From assembly GCF_016801865.2 (NCBI RefSeq), contig NC_068938.1, positions 218,406,827 through 218,470,826 of the forward strand: DNA of 64,000 bases. Reading direction: 5' to 3'. How positions within the stretch are numbered: the stretch's first letter is position 1; each line of letters opens with the position of its first letter. Below, one piece after another: positions 12,901-25,830 of this stretch. This stretch comes from Culex pipiens pallens (Eukaryota; Arthropoda; Insecta; Diptera; Culicidae). A program made the position numbers and the translations under genes. Below the pieces are notes generated by a model. That model did not search any database. It was not told the origin of the DNA and saw nothing but the letters and a program-made list of their open reading frames with translations.

Positions 12901-13948
12901 TTTTAATTTTGCAAATTATTTGATAAAGTGACAAAATAAACATTTTTTGCACTTGAGTTAAGACTGTGCAAAATGAGGCACAGGAATAATAATAATAAAA
13001 AATGTATTCAAATTATGAGCATTTTTAAGGTAACTTCTGAGACAATTATCAATAATTTTATTTTTGTGGCATTGTTGCTCAGCCTCCTGAAGTTTCAAAT
13101 ATGTGAAAACTGAGTTTTTCTCAAAGTCACCAAATTAGGCCTAATTTTTTAACTCACGAGACCTCGGAAACTATTCGTTCGAATTTCAATTTAAAAAACA
13201 GCAAACTTTTGTAAAATTTTCTACTCTTTAATTTTTAATGTATATTTAAAATATTAAAAATGTAAAAAATAACTTTTTTTATCCATTTCAATAGGTAACT
13301 TCAGATTTTAAAATGTATTTAAGCTCCTGTCAAAAATACCATCTTGATCAAAATGTGATTTTTTGCATTTTAGGCATATTTGATAACGTTACGACTTTTG
13401 ACAAGAAATTAATTCTCAACGTTTTTGCAAATCGAGACTTTTTTTATTTGAATAAAACTTTGTTCTTACGCATAGAAGCAGTTTTTGTTTTTCCAAAAGG
13501 CTCATACAAAATATGCATGTAGTATTATATATTAGAAAAGTGTATCTTGAGAAGGAAATTTCTGATTGCTTTGGTGTCTTCGGAAAAGTTGTAGATTATG
13601 ATTAAAACTTTTACATAAAAAATAGGTAACGGAGTTCTTTTACAGATTTTTCAATTTTGCTTGAAATTGCTAAAAGTTGAATTCTCAATTTTATTTTATT
13701 TTCGATTTTTTTAAATGTTTTGAAGCATTTTTGGAGCTTAAGTTTAGATGGTGAAAACTATATTGAAAAATGAAAAATATAGTCCCGGTGATATACATTT
13801 TTTCAAATTGTTATAAAAAAAACTAGAGTATTGTCAAAACAATTTTAAAAACGACTTTCAAGACGCAAAATTAAATTTGAAGTCAAAGATGGTTGGATCT
13901 GGTACATTTTGCCGAAAGGTTTTTTTTTGCTAGAAAAATCCTGGGACA
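12901..13948. other. AT-rich tract, nothing recognised
   Basis: This is A/T-rich sequence with no credible coding frame or paired repeats before the TA duplication at 13949-13950. Confidence 0.5.
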
Positions 13949-13950
13949 TA

Positions 13951-15443
13951 CAGTATGTAAAAAAAGTATTTACACCCCTTGGGCACTATGCACATTTTGT
14001 GATGAAACATGTAAAAAATTTAAAGTTTGACAGGAACCTAGTACTACGTTTTGTTCAGAAACTCATGCCAAACATTTTGCTACAAAAAGCTCATGAAAAG
14101 ATGATTTCTATAAAAAGTTATATAACAAATACTATTACGAAAATAAAAAAGGTGCAAAAAAAGTTTGTACACCTTTCGAAAAATTAACACAAATAATGTT
14201 ATTTGTTGACAAATCACCATAAATCCAGTCTCCCAACTCCAAATAGGCATCCTTGACTGATTAAAAAAATAATTTGGATTGAATATAAAGTTTACTAACT
14301 ACTTAGTATAAAAGTTTATATAACTCTGGAAATTCTATATAAAACTTATCTTAACTTAATTTTGCAAACTTTTAATTCAACTAAATGTCAATATATTACC
14401 ATAGAATTGCTAAATAAACATTTTGAAGTGGGTATAACACCGTTTTGGGGGTATTTGTATCGATAGAATAGATTTTTCGTTGGAATTTCGTACCAACCCG
14501 GAATTACGTCGTAGGAAAATCCGCCGGCATCCGAACCGGTCCACGATTCACAAGTCAACCTATGTGGAATCGGAAAGGGCATAAAATTTCCGATCTTTTG
14601 ATACCCATACATCTAGGTTTTCTTTAAAACCTACGTTTTTAAATACCTGGGCAAAAAGTAAGTTTGATCCACGAGAACAAAAATTACGAAATTCCATACA
14701 TTTTTGGCAGGTTGCTCAAACGAAACCATAACAACGTTTTTGCTTAGGTATTTAAAAACGTGGGTTTTATAGAAAACCTGGATGTATGGGTATCAAAAGA
14801 TCGGAAATTTTATGCCCTTTCTGATGCCACATAGGTTGACTTGTGAATTGAGGACCGGTTCAGATGCCGGCGGATTTTCCGACGACGTAATTCCGGGTTG
14901 GTACGAAATTCCAACGAAAAATCTATTCTATCGATACAAATACCCCCAAAACGGTGTTATACCAACTCCAAAATGTTTATTTAGCAATTGTATGGTAATA
15001 TATTGACATTTAGTTGAATTAAAAGTTTGCAAAATTAAGTTAAGATAAGTTTTATATAGAATTTCCAGAGTTATATAAACTTTTATACTAAGTAGTTAGT
15101 AAACTTTATATTCAATCCAAATTATTTTTTTAATCAGTCAAGGATGCCTATTTGGAGTTGGGAGACTGGATTTATGGTGATTTGTCAACAAATAACATTA
15201 TTTATGTTAATTTTTCGAAAGGTGTACAAACTTTTTTTGCACCTTTTTTATTTTCGTAATAGTATTTGTTATATAACTTTTTATAGAAATCATCTTTTCA
15301 TGAGCTTTTTGTAGCAAAATGTTTGGCATGAGTTTCTGAACAAAACGTAGTACTAGGTTCCTGTCAAACTTTGAATTTTTTACATGTTTCATCACAAAAT
15401 GTGCATAGTGCCCAAGGGGTGTAAATACTTTTTTTACATACTG
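13951..15443. mobile_element. Family D: 1.5-kb palindromic element with TA duplication
   Basis: The element starts CAGTATGTAAAAAAAGTATT and ends with the complement. TA flanks it at 13949-13950 and 15444-15445. The two arms, each about 700 bp, are near-identical complements from the termini inward to a spacer of about 90 bp near 14657-14742. The CAGT-type terminus and TA duplication suggest Tc1/mariner mobilisation, which is an inference. Matching 70-90 aa frames in both arms exist because the arms mirror each other. One pair (14388-14612 minus and 14782-15006 plus) shares most of its residues but matches no transposase I recognise. Confidence 0.9.
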
Positions 15444-15454
15444 TAATTTTTTGC

Positions 15455-15700
15455 AAGTTAGGCCGTTGCAAATATTTTTCAAAGTTTATGTCGACCCCCC
15501 CCCCCCCCTTCAAAGTTGGTCTGAAAAATCAGGGGGCAAAACAAATATTTTTCCAAAAAACTTCAAAATTTCCATGAAAATAGAAGTCTAATCAACTGAA
15601 AACAATCTAAAATGCATTTTTCTGTTATGATAATCATATTAAGCATTTTTGGGCTTGTTTAAAAATGTTTTGAATTTTTATGAAATTGCAATGCACAGCA
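15455..15700 (+). repeat. Dispersed repeat, family E (poly-C variant)
   Basis: The block begins GGCCGTTGCAAATATTTTTC, then GTTTATGTCGA followed by fourteen consecutive C (15495-15508), then AAAAATCAGGGGGCAAAA and CTTCAAAATTTCCATG. Related blocks in the same order lie at 52280-52460, 53025-53220 and, more degraded, near 20985, 30485 and 53460. The limits are unclear and no coding frame is present. Confidence 0.6.
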
Positions 15701-17040
15701 CCGCAAAATTTTTATTTTTCGCAAAAAATAAATTTTTTGTCAATACTTAGATAGAGAATTGCTGCTCATTATTTAAAAATCTTTCAATGTTTAAACAATC
15801 TCGAAGAATTTTGTTTTTTGAAATCTCTTTATGAATTCTTTCTTTTAATTTTTTTCCCAAGAAAACATTTTCAGCAAAGAATTTTTAAAGAACTAATCAT
15901 GTTTAAAAGAATTCAAAGTTTCGTAGATTTTTCAAATAAAAAACTTTTTTTTATAGAACTGGTGTTTTTGAAAAGAATGCTTAAACCTAAACTTAGCTTG
16001 ATTTTTTTAAGAAGAATGTAAAAACTCAATTTTTTTGGGTCTTGGTCTTGGTGAAAAGAATGCAAGGACTCACAAAAATGAATAAAATCATCTTCTAAAT
16101 AATCCAAAGGACCAGGGGAACAGCATCTAATTCCAGCGTGCCTCTAATGTTGGCAGGTCAGAACTTTGACATTCAATTAAAGCTAATTAAAAGCGTTTTA
16201 AACTGAAATCGAGTGATAAATAGCTCAAAAAGAAGTGAGCAAAATTAGTTGTTTAAATAGTGAAAATCAGCAAATTGGATGGAGTTACGAGCGAGAGCTT
16301 AACCTGCCAAACATACGAGAATTTCCCCTACTCATGTTAGAAAGAATATAAAAAATCACAAAATTAACTTTTTTGAAATGTTTTTATTGCTGATTTATTA
16401 TTTACAATTAATTTACAATTACAAATCTACCTTTGGCATAACTACTCAAATGTCAAATTCGGTGAAAGGATCTCCAAATTTGAAAAAGATGAGCATATTT
16501 CCTGCCATTTGAAAATTTTTGATTATTTATATTACCATTTCTTGAAAATCCAACTCTCAAACAAAAAGAAAGCATACAACATTTAAATACGTATTTTGGG
16601 AATTCTACTTGAAGTGATACAAAATCGTTTAAAAAATATTCAAAAAGTACAAAAACATTGCAAAATTTTAAATAATTAAAACTCAGGAGCAAAATAGCAC
16701 ATTATATTCTTCTTGAAAATTTTAGAGATTTTTTCACAATTTTAACGCTGCGATTCTGATCTGGAAAGTTTTATGAAAAAAAAAATCAAAATTTGAAAAT
16801 ATGTGCATAATGTTGGTGACTTGTTAAGGGCAGCTAAAATAAAAAAAAACTTTAAATTGCCTGATTTTTTTTTCACTCACAGAGTCGATTTTGCATTAAA
16901 TCATATGACCATTTCTTGCTAGAATTTGCTACGATATCATGATTTGTTTTGCAAATTTTTCGCTTTAAAAATTCAATCTTTTTTCTGAAATTTTAAGATT
17001 TCAATTGGAGAATTGTGAGATCTTCTAGGCTTCTTCAACT
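15701..17040. other. AT-rich tract, nothing recognised
   Basis: The sequence is A/T-rich with overlapping short frames on both strands and no homology or structure I could support. Confidence 0.5.
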
Positions 17041-18180
17041 CCCTAGACTCAACCCCTGAAGGAAACAAAATTTAAACTTTCCGCGCAACCCTTGTTCCAG
17101 CAACTTTTTTTTCCGGATTTCCTCTTTTCCCATCCTTCAACCAACACTCCCTCGCCAGAACGGCCCCACCGGAAATTCCCGCGGGAAATTGAAATGTGTG
17201 GCCTTACAGGTGCGAACCGGTGCGTTTAAATATTCCACCTGAGCACACGGCAACGCAGAAAAAAAGGTTAAATTTAGGGTACCTTCGCCGAGTCTGCCAG
17301 CTTGGCAGACATGAACGAACGCAGCCCCGAAGATATTTATAGCAAGACCCACGGCCAATTTAATTGTTGTTTACCGGCAGCGTTACGCGACCCGTAACGG
17401 GCGGCGGAAGAGCGGTGAAAAGCGGATCGAAGTCCCGGAGGGTTGTGCGAACAATGTGGGTTTGATGGGCAGGTCAAAGGTTAATCCGCGTAATTCGAAG
17501 AACACTTGAGTGGGGCTCGATTTTGCACATATTGCCATCGATTATTATCATTAGGGACCAGATGCCAGTTGAATAGGGTGGTACTTGGCAACATTGAAGG
17601 TATTTTTTTTAGAATGTTAGAATTTGTTCAAAATAAAGGAACAGGAAATCATTAAACCTTCAAATCCCAATTTTGACCCAAAATTACCCTAAACAAGATG
17701 ATTGATTGCGGTCACTATCTCAGGCTTACCTGATTTCGAAAGCCCCCCTTCGTGTAGAAGGTGGCCCCCCATAAAGGATATCTTCAAGGATTACCTCCTC
17801 ATTAGGGACTAAGCTTCAAAGTCTGGAAACATTTGTTCAGACACGCACAAACACACTCGAAAGCAACTAGGTAATAATTTGCCAGTAATTAAATAAAGCA
17901 AACCGTAATTAACCTCGGATTCCGTCGGTTTTCCGGTTGGTTGGATGGTCCGACGTCAAAGCTGATGGAGAAGGTTGGGGGAAAATGCAATTTAACTGCC
18001 TGGGTGGGGTCCATCAACTGTCAACTGTCACGGAATGGAGTGCTTTCACTCCGGTAGTTACTGCTACCACGGAATGGAAACAACTTCCATTCTGACTGGA
18101 CGGTTGCGCGGTGAGCGCGGACTACAATCGTAATGTCACGAATGTTATGGTTATGGGGAATAGGCTATACAATGAGTTCA
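17041..18180. other. Unique GC-richer island, no gene recognised
   Basis: This block has higher GC than its flanks. Its short frames have no recognisable domain. It is a possible regulatory or conserved non-coding segment, on base composition only. Confidence 0.45.
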
Positions 18181-19640
18181 ACTGGGGTGTCTTGAAACTT
18201 TCAGTATTTTTTCTTTAATAAGGCCAATGCAATTTTTATCAAGTTTTAGAATATATTTTTTTCGTTTATTTATGATTTTTTTTAAATAATGTCCTTTATT
18301 TTTTTTACAAATTTAATTTTTTATTGAATTTTTGATTGATACATTTTTATGGAACAAAAAACTAGTTATTTTTATTGAAAAATCATGATGAAAAAATGCA
18401 CAAAAAAAGGCTATTTTTAAATTATGAATCCATTTTCAAATTAAAAATCAAATTGCAATCAAAAATCACAATCATTTTTTGTTAATGAGGTGATAAAGTG
18501 ATATCACGTTTTAGGCATTTAATTGATACGTATGTATTTTTTTTTTTCAATTTGAAAATATTTCAAAAAGAAAAAGCACTCATGGTAAACATATTTAAGA
18601 AAAGATGAAAAAAAAACCATTTATTTTTTCTTTGTAAGACTTTGTTTATCAGACTACAGTTTGCTGAGATAAAGCTTCTTGAATTTTAAATTTTGTGAGT
18701 AACGATTTTTTCGAGTTAACTGACGATAACTCGAAAATAATGAGTTAGATTTTCACTGTTAAAAAAATAAACTCATACATGTAAAATTTGCTGTTCTTTT
18801 CAAAACAAAAATTACAAGATTTTACATCTTTCTTGGTTTTAAGCCCACAATTCAAAAGTTAGACGCTATCTTAAATTTTTATAATTCATACTTTTGAAAA
18901 AGGCCGATTTTTTAAAAGTTTGATTTATTATTTTAAGAAAACTTACCTTTTGAAAAGGCTTCAAATCTTAATTTTGACATTTCAAAATGTTGAATTTTAT
19001 TTTTTAGTTTCAATATTACTTTTCTTGAAAAGATCGGAAAATTCCAGTTGAAAAATGAGAGACACTGAGAAATTTTTACAAAATTTAAATTTTACTGGCT
19101 GTTTAAAGAAAGTAATACAATAAAATTAAAAACATTTTCTCAGCTTTGCAAAATTATTTTTATAGCGCTGAAGGAGATTATTACTGCAAATAAATGTCCT
19201 TAAATATTCTTCGTCGATTTTTTTTAATATTTTAATTTTAGTTGATTATTTGAACTTTTTTGATTGAAAATTTGGTTCTTCGAATTTTTTATTTTATTGT
19301 TTTGTTTTCAAAAAATCAAAAAAAGAAAAAAACGAAAATTAAGAAAAAAAATCCTGTTTGGGAATTCATTTAAAATGGCTATTAGACCTAGGGAAGGCAT
19401 GGACAAATTTTTATCTAAAAAATAATAATAAAATTTAAATGTTCAAAGAAATTGGCAAAATTCCTGCGATTTAATCTACTTTTAAAGGACAATTTAAATT
19501 TAACACTTAAATTTAACAATTTAAATATTTCATAGTTCCTTTATAATTTTTTCAATGAACCATGACAAAAAATTTAATTTTGAGGGTTTAAATTTCTAAT
19601 TCATTCAAAAATAGCATTTAATGATCTTTTTGAATGCTCA
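18181..19640. other. AT-rich tract, nothing recognised
   Basis: Homopolymer-rich A/T sequence fills the interval. I see no gene, tandem array or element termini. Confidence 0.5.
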
Positions 19641-20790
19641 AAGCCACAATTGAAACCTCCCCTCTAATCTTTCCTTCCTGTGTTAAAAGTGAAAGTGTTC
19701 CACCTTCACACCACTCAATGTTAAACCACTTTGATCCTTCATCGGCAAGTTCATCACGTTCTCATCAACCGTGACACCTTCTTTCGCCTAAAAATAACCA
19801 AGCTCTTCTTTCACTGCAAAGGTGCTGATCACAGATCCCCCCCCACCCCCGCTCAGGAAGGTCATATCTAGCGCCGGAAATCTCTCGTTTCGCCCTCAAC
19901 TTCCGGCCTCCACCGGTGTGTGTGTATGTTTTTTTTTGTCAAACCAGCAACAACAAAAGCAAGAAAAACACTTCAATTTTATTGTCTTCGGGGCCGGAAA
20001 GCGATTGCTCAACACTGATAAGAGACGAACCTTTTTTTTCTTCTTCTCTTTTGTCGAAGGTCCTTTTCTGACGGGCTTGGAAGGAAGGGCTTTACGACGG
20101 GGGATTTATTGAAATGTATGCTCCACCCAAACTCACAACAAAAGCTAGAGAACGGTCCGTGAAGTACTCCGAGAGTAAGGGGGGAGGGGAGGATGTCCTG
20201 CTAATTTCCGGAATGTGCAGAATTGAGTGGCAGGTTGTAACCTCTATGAAAATCAATGAACTCCTCTCGAATGGATTGTCAGTTTGACGAGTGAAGAGGA
20301 AATTGATACACTTTGAGCCTCGTCATTCAGAGAGTGCGGTGAGAGTGGTTCAAGTTCAAAATTCCTTAGAAATTCCCCCTCCTCTCGTCGATTAGGCGAG
20401 GCCCATTTTCTGTTTATAAGCCCAACAACATTCCCGTTCTCGAAAAGAATTCTTCGAGAGTGGTGGTGGTGCACTTGTTGCCAGATTACACACACGCTTC
20501 AAGAGGGCACTCAACTCAACTCAATTCAACTCACACACGTACACACGTGCAGGTTATGAGGTTGGCAACCTTTGCCGTGCCGAGGAGCCTCGAGGGCTTC
20601 AAAATTTTATCCGCAAAGTCCTTGTGGCTCACGGAGACTTGGGGAATTCTTATCGCTCCCTTCCCTCTTTACAATATTTTGAGTTGATTTTGCTGCTTTG
20701 TGACATTGGTGGCACTGGAACGGTCGTTTCATAAATCCTGGGGGCACGTAACGAGCCTTGTTAATGGGGAAGTGAATAGATGGACTGAAT
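19641..20790. other. Unique GC-richer island, no gene recognised
   Basis: The composition is mixed, with short C and T runs and TG/CA-rich segments (for example 19915-19927 and 20480-20545). The open frames are short and low-complexity. Confidence 0.45.
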
Positions 20791-21850
20791 TAGAGACAGT
20801 TTGAAAAAGATCAAACAGTTTTATATAAACTTATAACTTTATGTTAAACTGACACAGATAAACATTTTTGATCTTTAATAACTGATTTAAAAAAAGGGTT
20901 TGACTGTATAAATGATTGAAATACCTTTTAAAAGGCCATATTAGGTATTAACTTTTTCCAATAACAAAATAAAAGGTAAAGTCGTTGCAATTATTTTTAA
21001 AAATTTATGTCGCTCCACTCGTTGAAAAATATTGAAACATTGGTGTACAAATACCACAAAAATGTTTTTTTTTTAATTATATTTTGGACTTATGATTGCG
21101 AAAGAACTGGACTGGTGTGTAATGCATTTTAAAACACTTAATTTTCATTCACATGATAAATTATTTTAATTCCTCTTGTATTTGTATTTTTATCGAGTTA
21201 GGTCAAAGTTAAAGGACATAGTCTTCAACAAATATTTGCACGTAAATATAAAGCATTATAATGAAAAAAAATGACTTAACCCTCTACTGTCCAAATTTTT
21301 ATTCGATTTTTTTTTATTCTTCCCGTGTTTAGGAGGTCATTTTGAGCAACTTTTGTTCTACGAAAAACTTTACTTCTCTTGTTTTATGTTTTTCTTGTTT
21401 TATTTTCAGTTTTTAAATTTGCATTTAAGTTGTTTAGTTTATGTTTGTTTTTGGTAGTATTTGGCATTCTCTACCACCTCCTATCATTATGTTTTGGCTA
21501 TCCAATCTCGTTTTTCACATTTTCTGCTGTAGAATGACACCATTAATATTTAAATTGTAAAAAAAAAAATGCGTGGAGGCATAGTCTGGGATACTACAAA
21601 AATTACTGCATTCTTCTTTTTACCTAAAATTTAGGAAATGTTAGTTAAAAATGGGGAGTGAATGACCCGTAGGGTTAAAGTTCCCCTAATAAAATCAACA
21701 ACAACAACTAGTTAAAAATACAGACAAAGGTGACCCCTTAAAAATGATTTTTTTTTAAATGTTGTCAAAGTCACATAAAACAAGTTAAAGTTCCAACCCT
21801 AATATTTTCTGAAGTTATAAGAGTTCTTCTTTCCAATGCTTTTCAATAAA
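20791..21850. other. AT-rich tract with a degraded family E fragment
   Basis: The only repeat recognised is a family E-like block at about 20980-21015 (GTCGTTGCAATTATTTTTAA followed by a TTATGTCGCTCC segment). The rest is A/T-rich with no credible gene. Confidence 0.45.
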
Positions 21851-21859
21851 ATATAAAAA

Positions 21860-23168
21860 GAAAGAAAAATACACACGCCGCTTCTGTGAGAATTTTCAAT
21901 TTTTATGTTTAAAAGTTAAATTTAAAGGTGATGTCACGATTTTTTTTAATTATTTTTTGAGGAAATAGCCTAAGATGTATGAAAAAGACTCACGAAAAAT
22001 GCAGGATGGTATGTCTTTCCTAAAAATTACAAAAATCATTTACTAAAACTGTTTTTTTTTTAAAGTGATCTAAACGTCAAAATTTTCAAAAACCGATAGT
22101 AAGAATCGATTCCCCAGACAATTTTACATAAAAGTCTCTGTATTGACAAATGTCCTTTGTCCAATCCTTGTGAACTTACAGCGATTTTAAAAATAATGTT
22201 ACAAAAATAGGTTTTCTGGTGGTTTTTGGCAATTTCTTTTGGCCTTTGACAGCTTTTCAATTTGACTCGTTTTAATATTTACGTAAGCTTATTTACTATC
22301 CCAGTTTCTACAACACTGAAAAAAATTTACTCTTTTCAGTTATGAGCAAAGTAATTAAGCTTATATTTGTAAGCCCATACATACAATTCAAATGCTGTCA
22401 AAGGCAAACTTATGGGAAATTGGACGAGCTTTCCGTTTAAAATATTTACGAGATTGAAAAATCAAGTCTGTCGAATAGAAATTGTCAAAAAACCACAAAA
22501 AAACCTATTTTTTCGACATTTTTATTTTTAAAACCGCTGTAATTTCACAAGGATTGGACATAGGACAATGGTCAATATGGAGGCTTTTATGTAAAATTGT
22601 CTGGGGAATCGATTCCTTCTATCGGTTTTTGAAAATTATGACGTTTAGACCACCTTTCAAAAAAAAAAAAAAAAAAAAAAAAAAAAACAGGTTTAGTAAA
22701 TGATTTTTGTATATTTTTAGGAGATACAAACCATCATGCATTTTTCGTGAGTCTTTTTGATACATCTTAGGCTATTTCCTCAAAAAAAAATTAACGAAAA
22801 AATCGTTACATCACCTTTAAATTTAAGTTTTAAGCATAAAAATTGAAAATGCTCATAGAAGCGGCGTGTATTTTTCTTTCAGTGTATTTTTAACAGAAAG
22901 CCCGTCCAATTTCCTACAAGTTTGTCTTTGACCACTTTTTAGTACGATGCAACGGCTTTGAATTACAGTAATTTTTGAGTTACACAATACAAAAATCTTC
23001 AAATTACTTACGCCCTTCTCAAATGTCATTTTCGAGTACAATTGGCTCCATATACACAAAAATGGCTTATATAGGCCTAGGATAACATGTCTATAAAGTT
23101 TCATTGAAATCGGAGAGGGTCGGGTACAAAAGTACCAGAAAAATTCCTGATTTGAGCTGGAATTGCTC
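21860..23168. mobile_element. Fold-back MITE, family F copy 1 (left end truncated)
   Basis: The block around ACACGCCGCTTCTGTGAG (about 21872) is mirrored near 22855-22870. 'AGGTGATGT', 'AAAATCATTTACTAAAACTG' and 'AATCGATTCC' segments follow in opposed order around a centre near 22.37 kb. The right arm continues to 23168, ending with the complement of GAGCAATTCCAGCTCAAATC, which is the terminus seen complete in the copy at 37652-38635. The left arm lacks this outer part. A 30-A run at about 22658-22687 sits in the right arm. Confidence 0.8.
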
Positions 23169-24134
23169 AATATTAAAAAATATCTTGATTTGAACATTAA
23201 TTAGCTAATCGAAAAAGTCTTATGTTTTAATATGTGATTTTCTCTATTTTATAAATTTATTTAGTAAACAGTACAACTTTTTATATTCACATCAGTGTCT
23301 TATATAAAGAAGCAGCAATTCGATCAAAACGCAAGGCAAATTGGTCCTAAACATGAGATTAAGAGTTAAAATTTAGTGAAAATGTGAGGTTTAATAGATT
23401 TTTTAAGAACGAAATCCTACATTTCTTTATACGGCATTTATACTTTCAAGTATATAAGCCGTTTTTTCATCGCATTGCAAATAACTCATCAGAATCAACT
23501 CGGATCTTCTTGCCCCATTCTACAAAGTTGCAGGGAGTTTAATTACCCACAAGAATCTTACTCTTCGACAATTTTAGTTTTTTTTAAATAAATCTGAAAT
23601 GTTTTTTTTTTAATTAACGTCGTTGTCAAAGTCACTCTAAGTGACTACAAGTACAGGTAAGAAAGTAACAAATAAGATACACAACATACATTAAAAAATA
23701 TCTGCAAAATGTGAAACACTTTTTTAAAGGATTGAAATTGATCTTGTGCATTGAATGCAAAAATATTTTGGATCTTAGTTATTCTCATCGTTTTCGCAAA
23801 TCATCTTTGTATTTTAATTTGTTAAATGAAGACATTTAGCATTTTTTTTCATTGATTTAAAATAAATTAATTAAATTGAGATTTTTCATATATGTTAAAT
23901 GATTCCAAATAGTAATCTAAGTTTATAACTGTGCAAAGAAATTTTGATTTTTTTTTTTGATAAAATGTGATTTTTTGAAAATATTGGACATTGTTTTTTT
24001 TTATGTTACAGGCATTTTCAGGTAAAAATATTAAAAATATGTGAATAAATATATTTTTTATTATTATAATCTAAATTTCTCTTCTTGCAAAAATCAAACT
24101 AAAACTATTTTTCCAACACAATTCTTCCCTAAGC
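23169..24134. other. AT-rich tract, nothing recognised
   Basis: The sequence is A/T-rich with homopolymer runs. No gene or repeat termini could be supported. Confidence 0.5.
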
Positions 24135-24135
24135 C

Positions 24136-25349
24136 GGTAGAGGAGATGGGGGTAAGACGGCCACCCTAAGGGAGAAGTCTAATAAAATTTACACAACAGA
24201 ATATTTTGATCTCAAATTACGTACATATTGTTCTACTACTAATCCTTTATAGAAATAACATAAATTAGTTGGTCTAAAAACCAATTTTCAATACTTTTCA
24301 GCAATTTAAAAAAATAATTGAAATCGTGTATATATGAAATACGCGGGGTAAGACGGCCACCCATGTGGGGTAAGACGGCCAGTGCTATAAATTAACTTAA
24401 TAACTTTGCTAAATCCACCCAAATACCTACATGGTTGGTTGAACAGACTTCTCTGAACATCATAACTATTTTGGTTGAAAAAAATCAGGTTTCAAATGTG
24501 AAGAAAAATGCTGTTTAAAAATTTTAATATTTTGGCTCCGTGAATTCCATATTATTGCGACCACATTTTATGAAAAACTGTGCATTTTTACTACAAAACA
24601 AACACAATTGCAAAATATGCAAAATAATTAGTTTGTGTATTTGCAAAATAATTAGTTTGTGTATTTCGATTAGAATAAGTAAATCAAAATTATGTAAACA
24701 ATATTAAATTCGCGATTTTTATGAAAAGTTTGATAGGATTTCATACTATTCAATGAGTTTTGCTATATCACAGTAAAGAATGTTGTCGAAACGGTAGTTA
24801 ACAGCATTTTGATTAAAAATGGATATAGTTTTATTGAAAATGCTTTTTCTTTATCTACAAATATGTCTTAATAGTCAAAAACCGTCAAAAATATAACCTA
24901 TATCAAATAAAATCCACAAATTACGGGTGGCCGTCTTACCCCCGGAGGAGGTGGCCGTCTTGCCCCCAAATAAATTATTTTTTTAAACATTTTTTGTAAA
25001 TAGCTCATCGCATTTTTTAAACTTTTTCGAGGGACATAATCTAGGGAAAACTTCAATTTAACATGAAAAAATATTTGAAGACAGGAAAACATATTGTTAT
25101 CTAACAAAAATGCCTAAGTTGTAATTCATGAAAATTACATCCAGTTTCAAGTTCAAAAATTATTTCTTTATTTTGAGCTATTTTTATACTATTTCAAACA
25201 ATATTTTTGGCAAAGGTGACTCCATATACAATATTTAGCATGAGGAACAGTATTGCTAAACATTTTAGTAATATTCATTAGTATACTTATTAAAACAGTG
25301 GGGTGGCCGTCTTACCCCGCCTGGCCGTCTTACCCCCAGCTCCCCTACC
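24136..25349. mobile_element. MITE, family G (GGGGTAAGACGGCC type)
   Basis: The ends are inverted copies of GGTAGAGGAGATGGGGGTAA (left) and its near-complement at 25322-25349 (two differences in the first 20). The motif GGGGTAAGACGGCC recurs near both ends, twice at 24346-24385 in one orientation and twice at about 24926-24968 in the other. The AT-rich core is non-coding. A similar mosquito repeat type is remembered but not verified. Confidence 0.8.
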
Positions 25350-25435
25350 ATCCCCAACCACAAAAAATCAACAAAGGCATGTTTCTCCAGCCTCCCCGAC
25401 ATCTTTCTCATCTTCACCCTTCACCTCTCGAGTAA

Positions 25436-25830
25436 AGTAAGGTTAGCAAAACACCCCCTTCTCCGTCTGCCCCCATCCTCTTCCCCACACACACACACAA
25501 TTCCAGCCGTCCACCAATTCAACTGCATCCACTGTGGCAGATTTTCACCCCATTCCACCTGCCCGACAACGATTTCTCTCATTTTCTCACATCTTGTTTT
25601 GGAGCACCAAATCAGCCGGTTTCCCCCCTTCACATTCCCATCCGAAAGAGCACCGACTTTATCCCAACTCAGCCCTGCTCACGCTCTCTCCCTTCGCCGG
25701 ACTCTCTTTGCACGAGGGTGGATAAAAACAAGGACTCGTTACGGAGAGCTCTCCCTCTCAAGCTTTTCCAAGTCGACAATCGCTCGCGGCACAGTCCTCC
25801 TCTTCTGGTGAGGTGCAAGGTTCAGTTTAT
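25436..25830 (+). promoter_or_regulatory. Candidate core promoter (Inr + DPE-like), GC-richer region
   Basis: TCAGTT with A+1 at 25824 matches the arthropod initiator. GGTTC at 25851-25855 occupies exactly +28 to +32 and fits the downstream promoter element consensus RGWYV. A weak TATA-like GGATAAAAAC lies at about 25719, too far upstream to serve this start. The region changes sharply from AT-rich repeats to GC-richer unique DNA. Such motif pairs also occur by chance, so this is a prediction. Confidence 0.4.

Noticed and set aside
13909..15482. Protein genes in the arms of palindrome D
   Set aside because: The paired frames mirror each other because the DNA is palindromic, and they have no recognisable domain.
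22060..23197. Open frames of up to 114 codons inside family F
   Set aside because: They occur in a palindromic non-autonomous repeat and are not preserved in the second copy.
25719..25728. GGATAAAAAC as a TATA box for the predicted start at 25824
   Set aside because: It lies about 100 bp upstream of the initiator, too far for a TATA box at -30, though it could serve another start near 25750.
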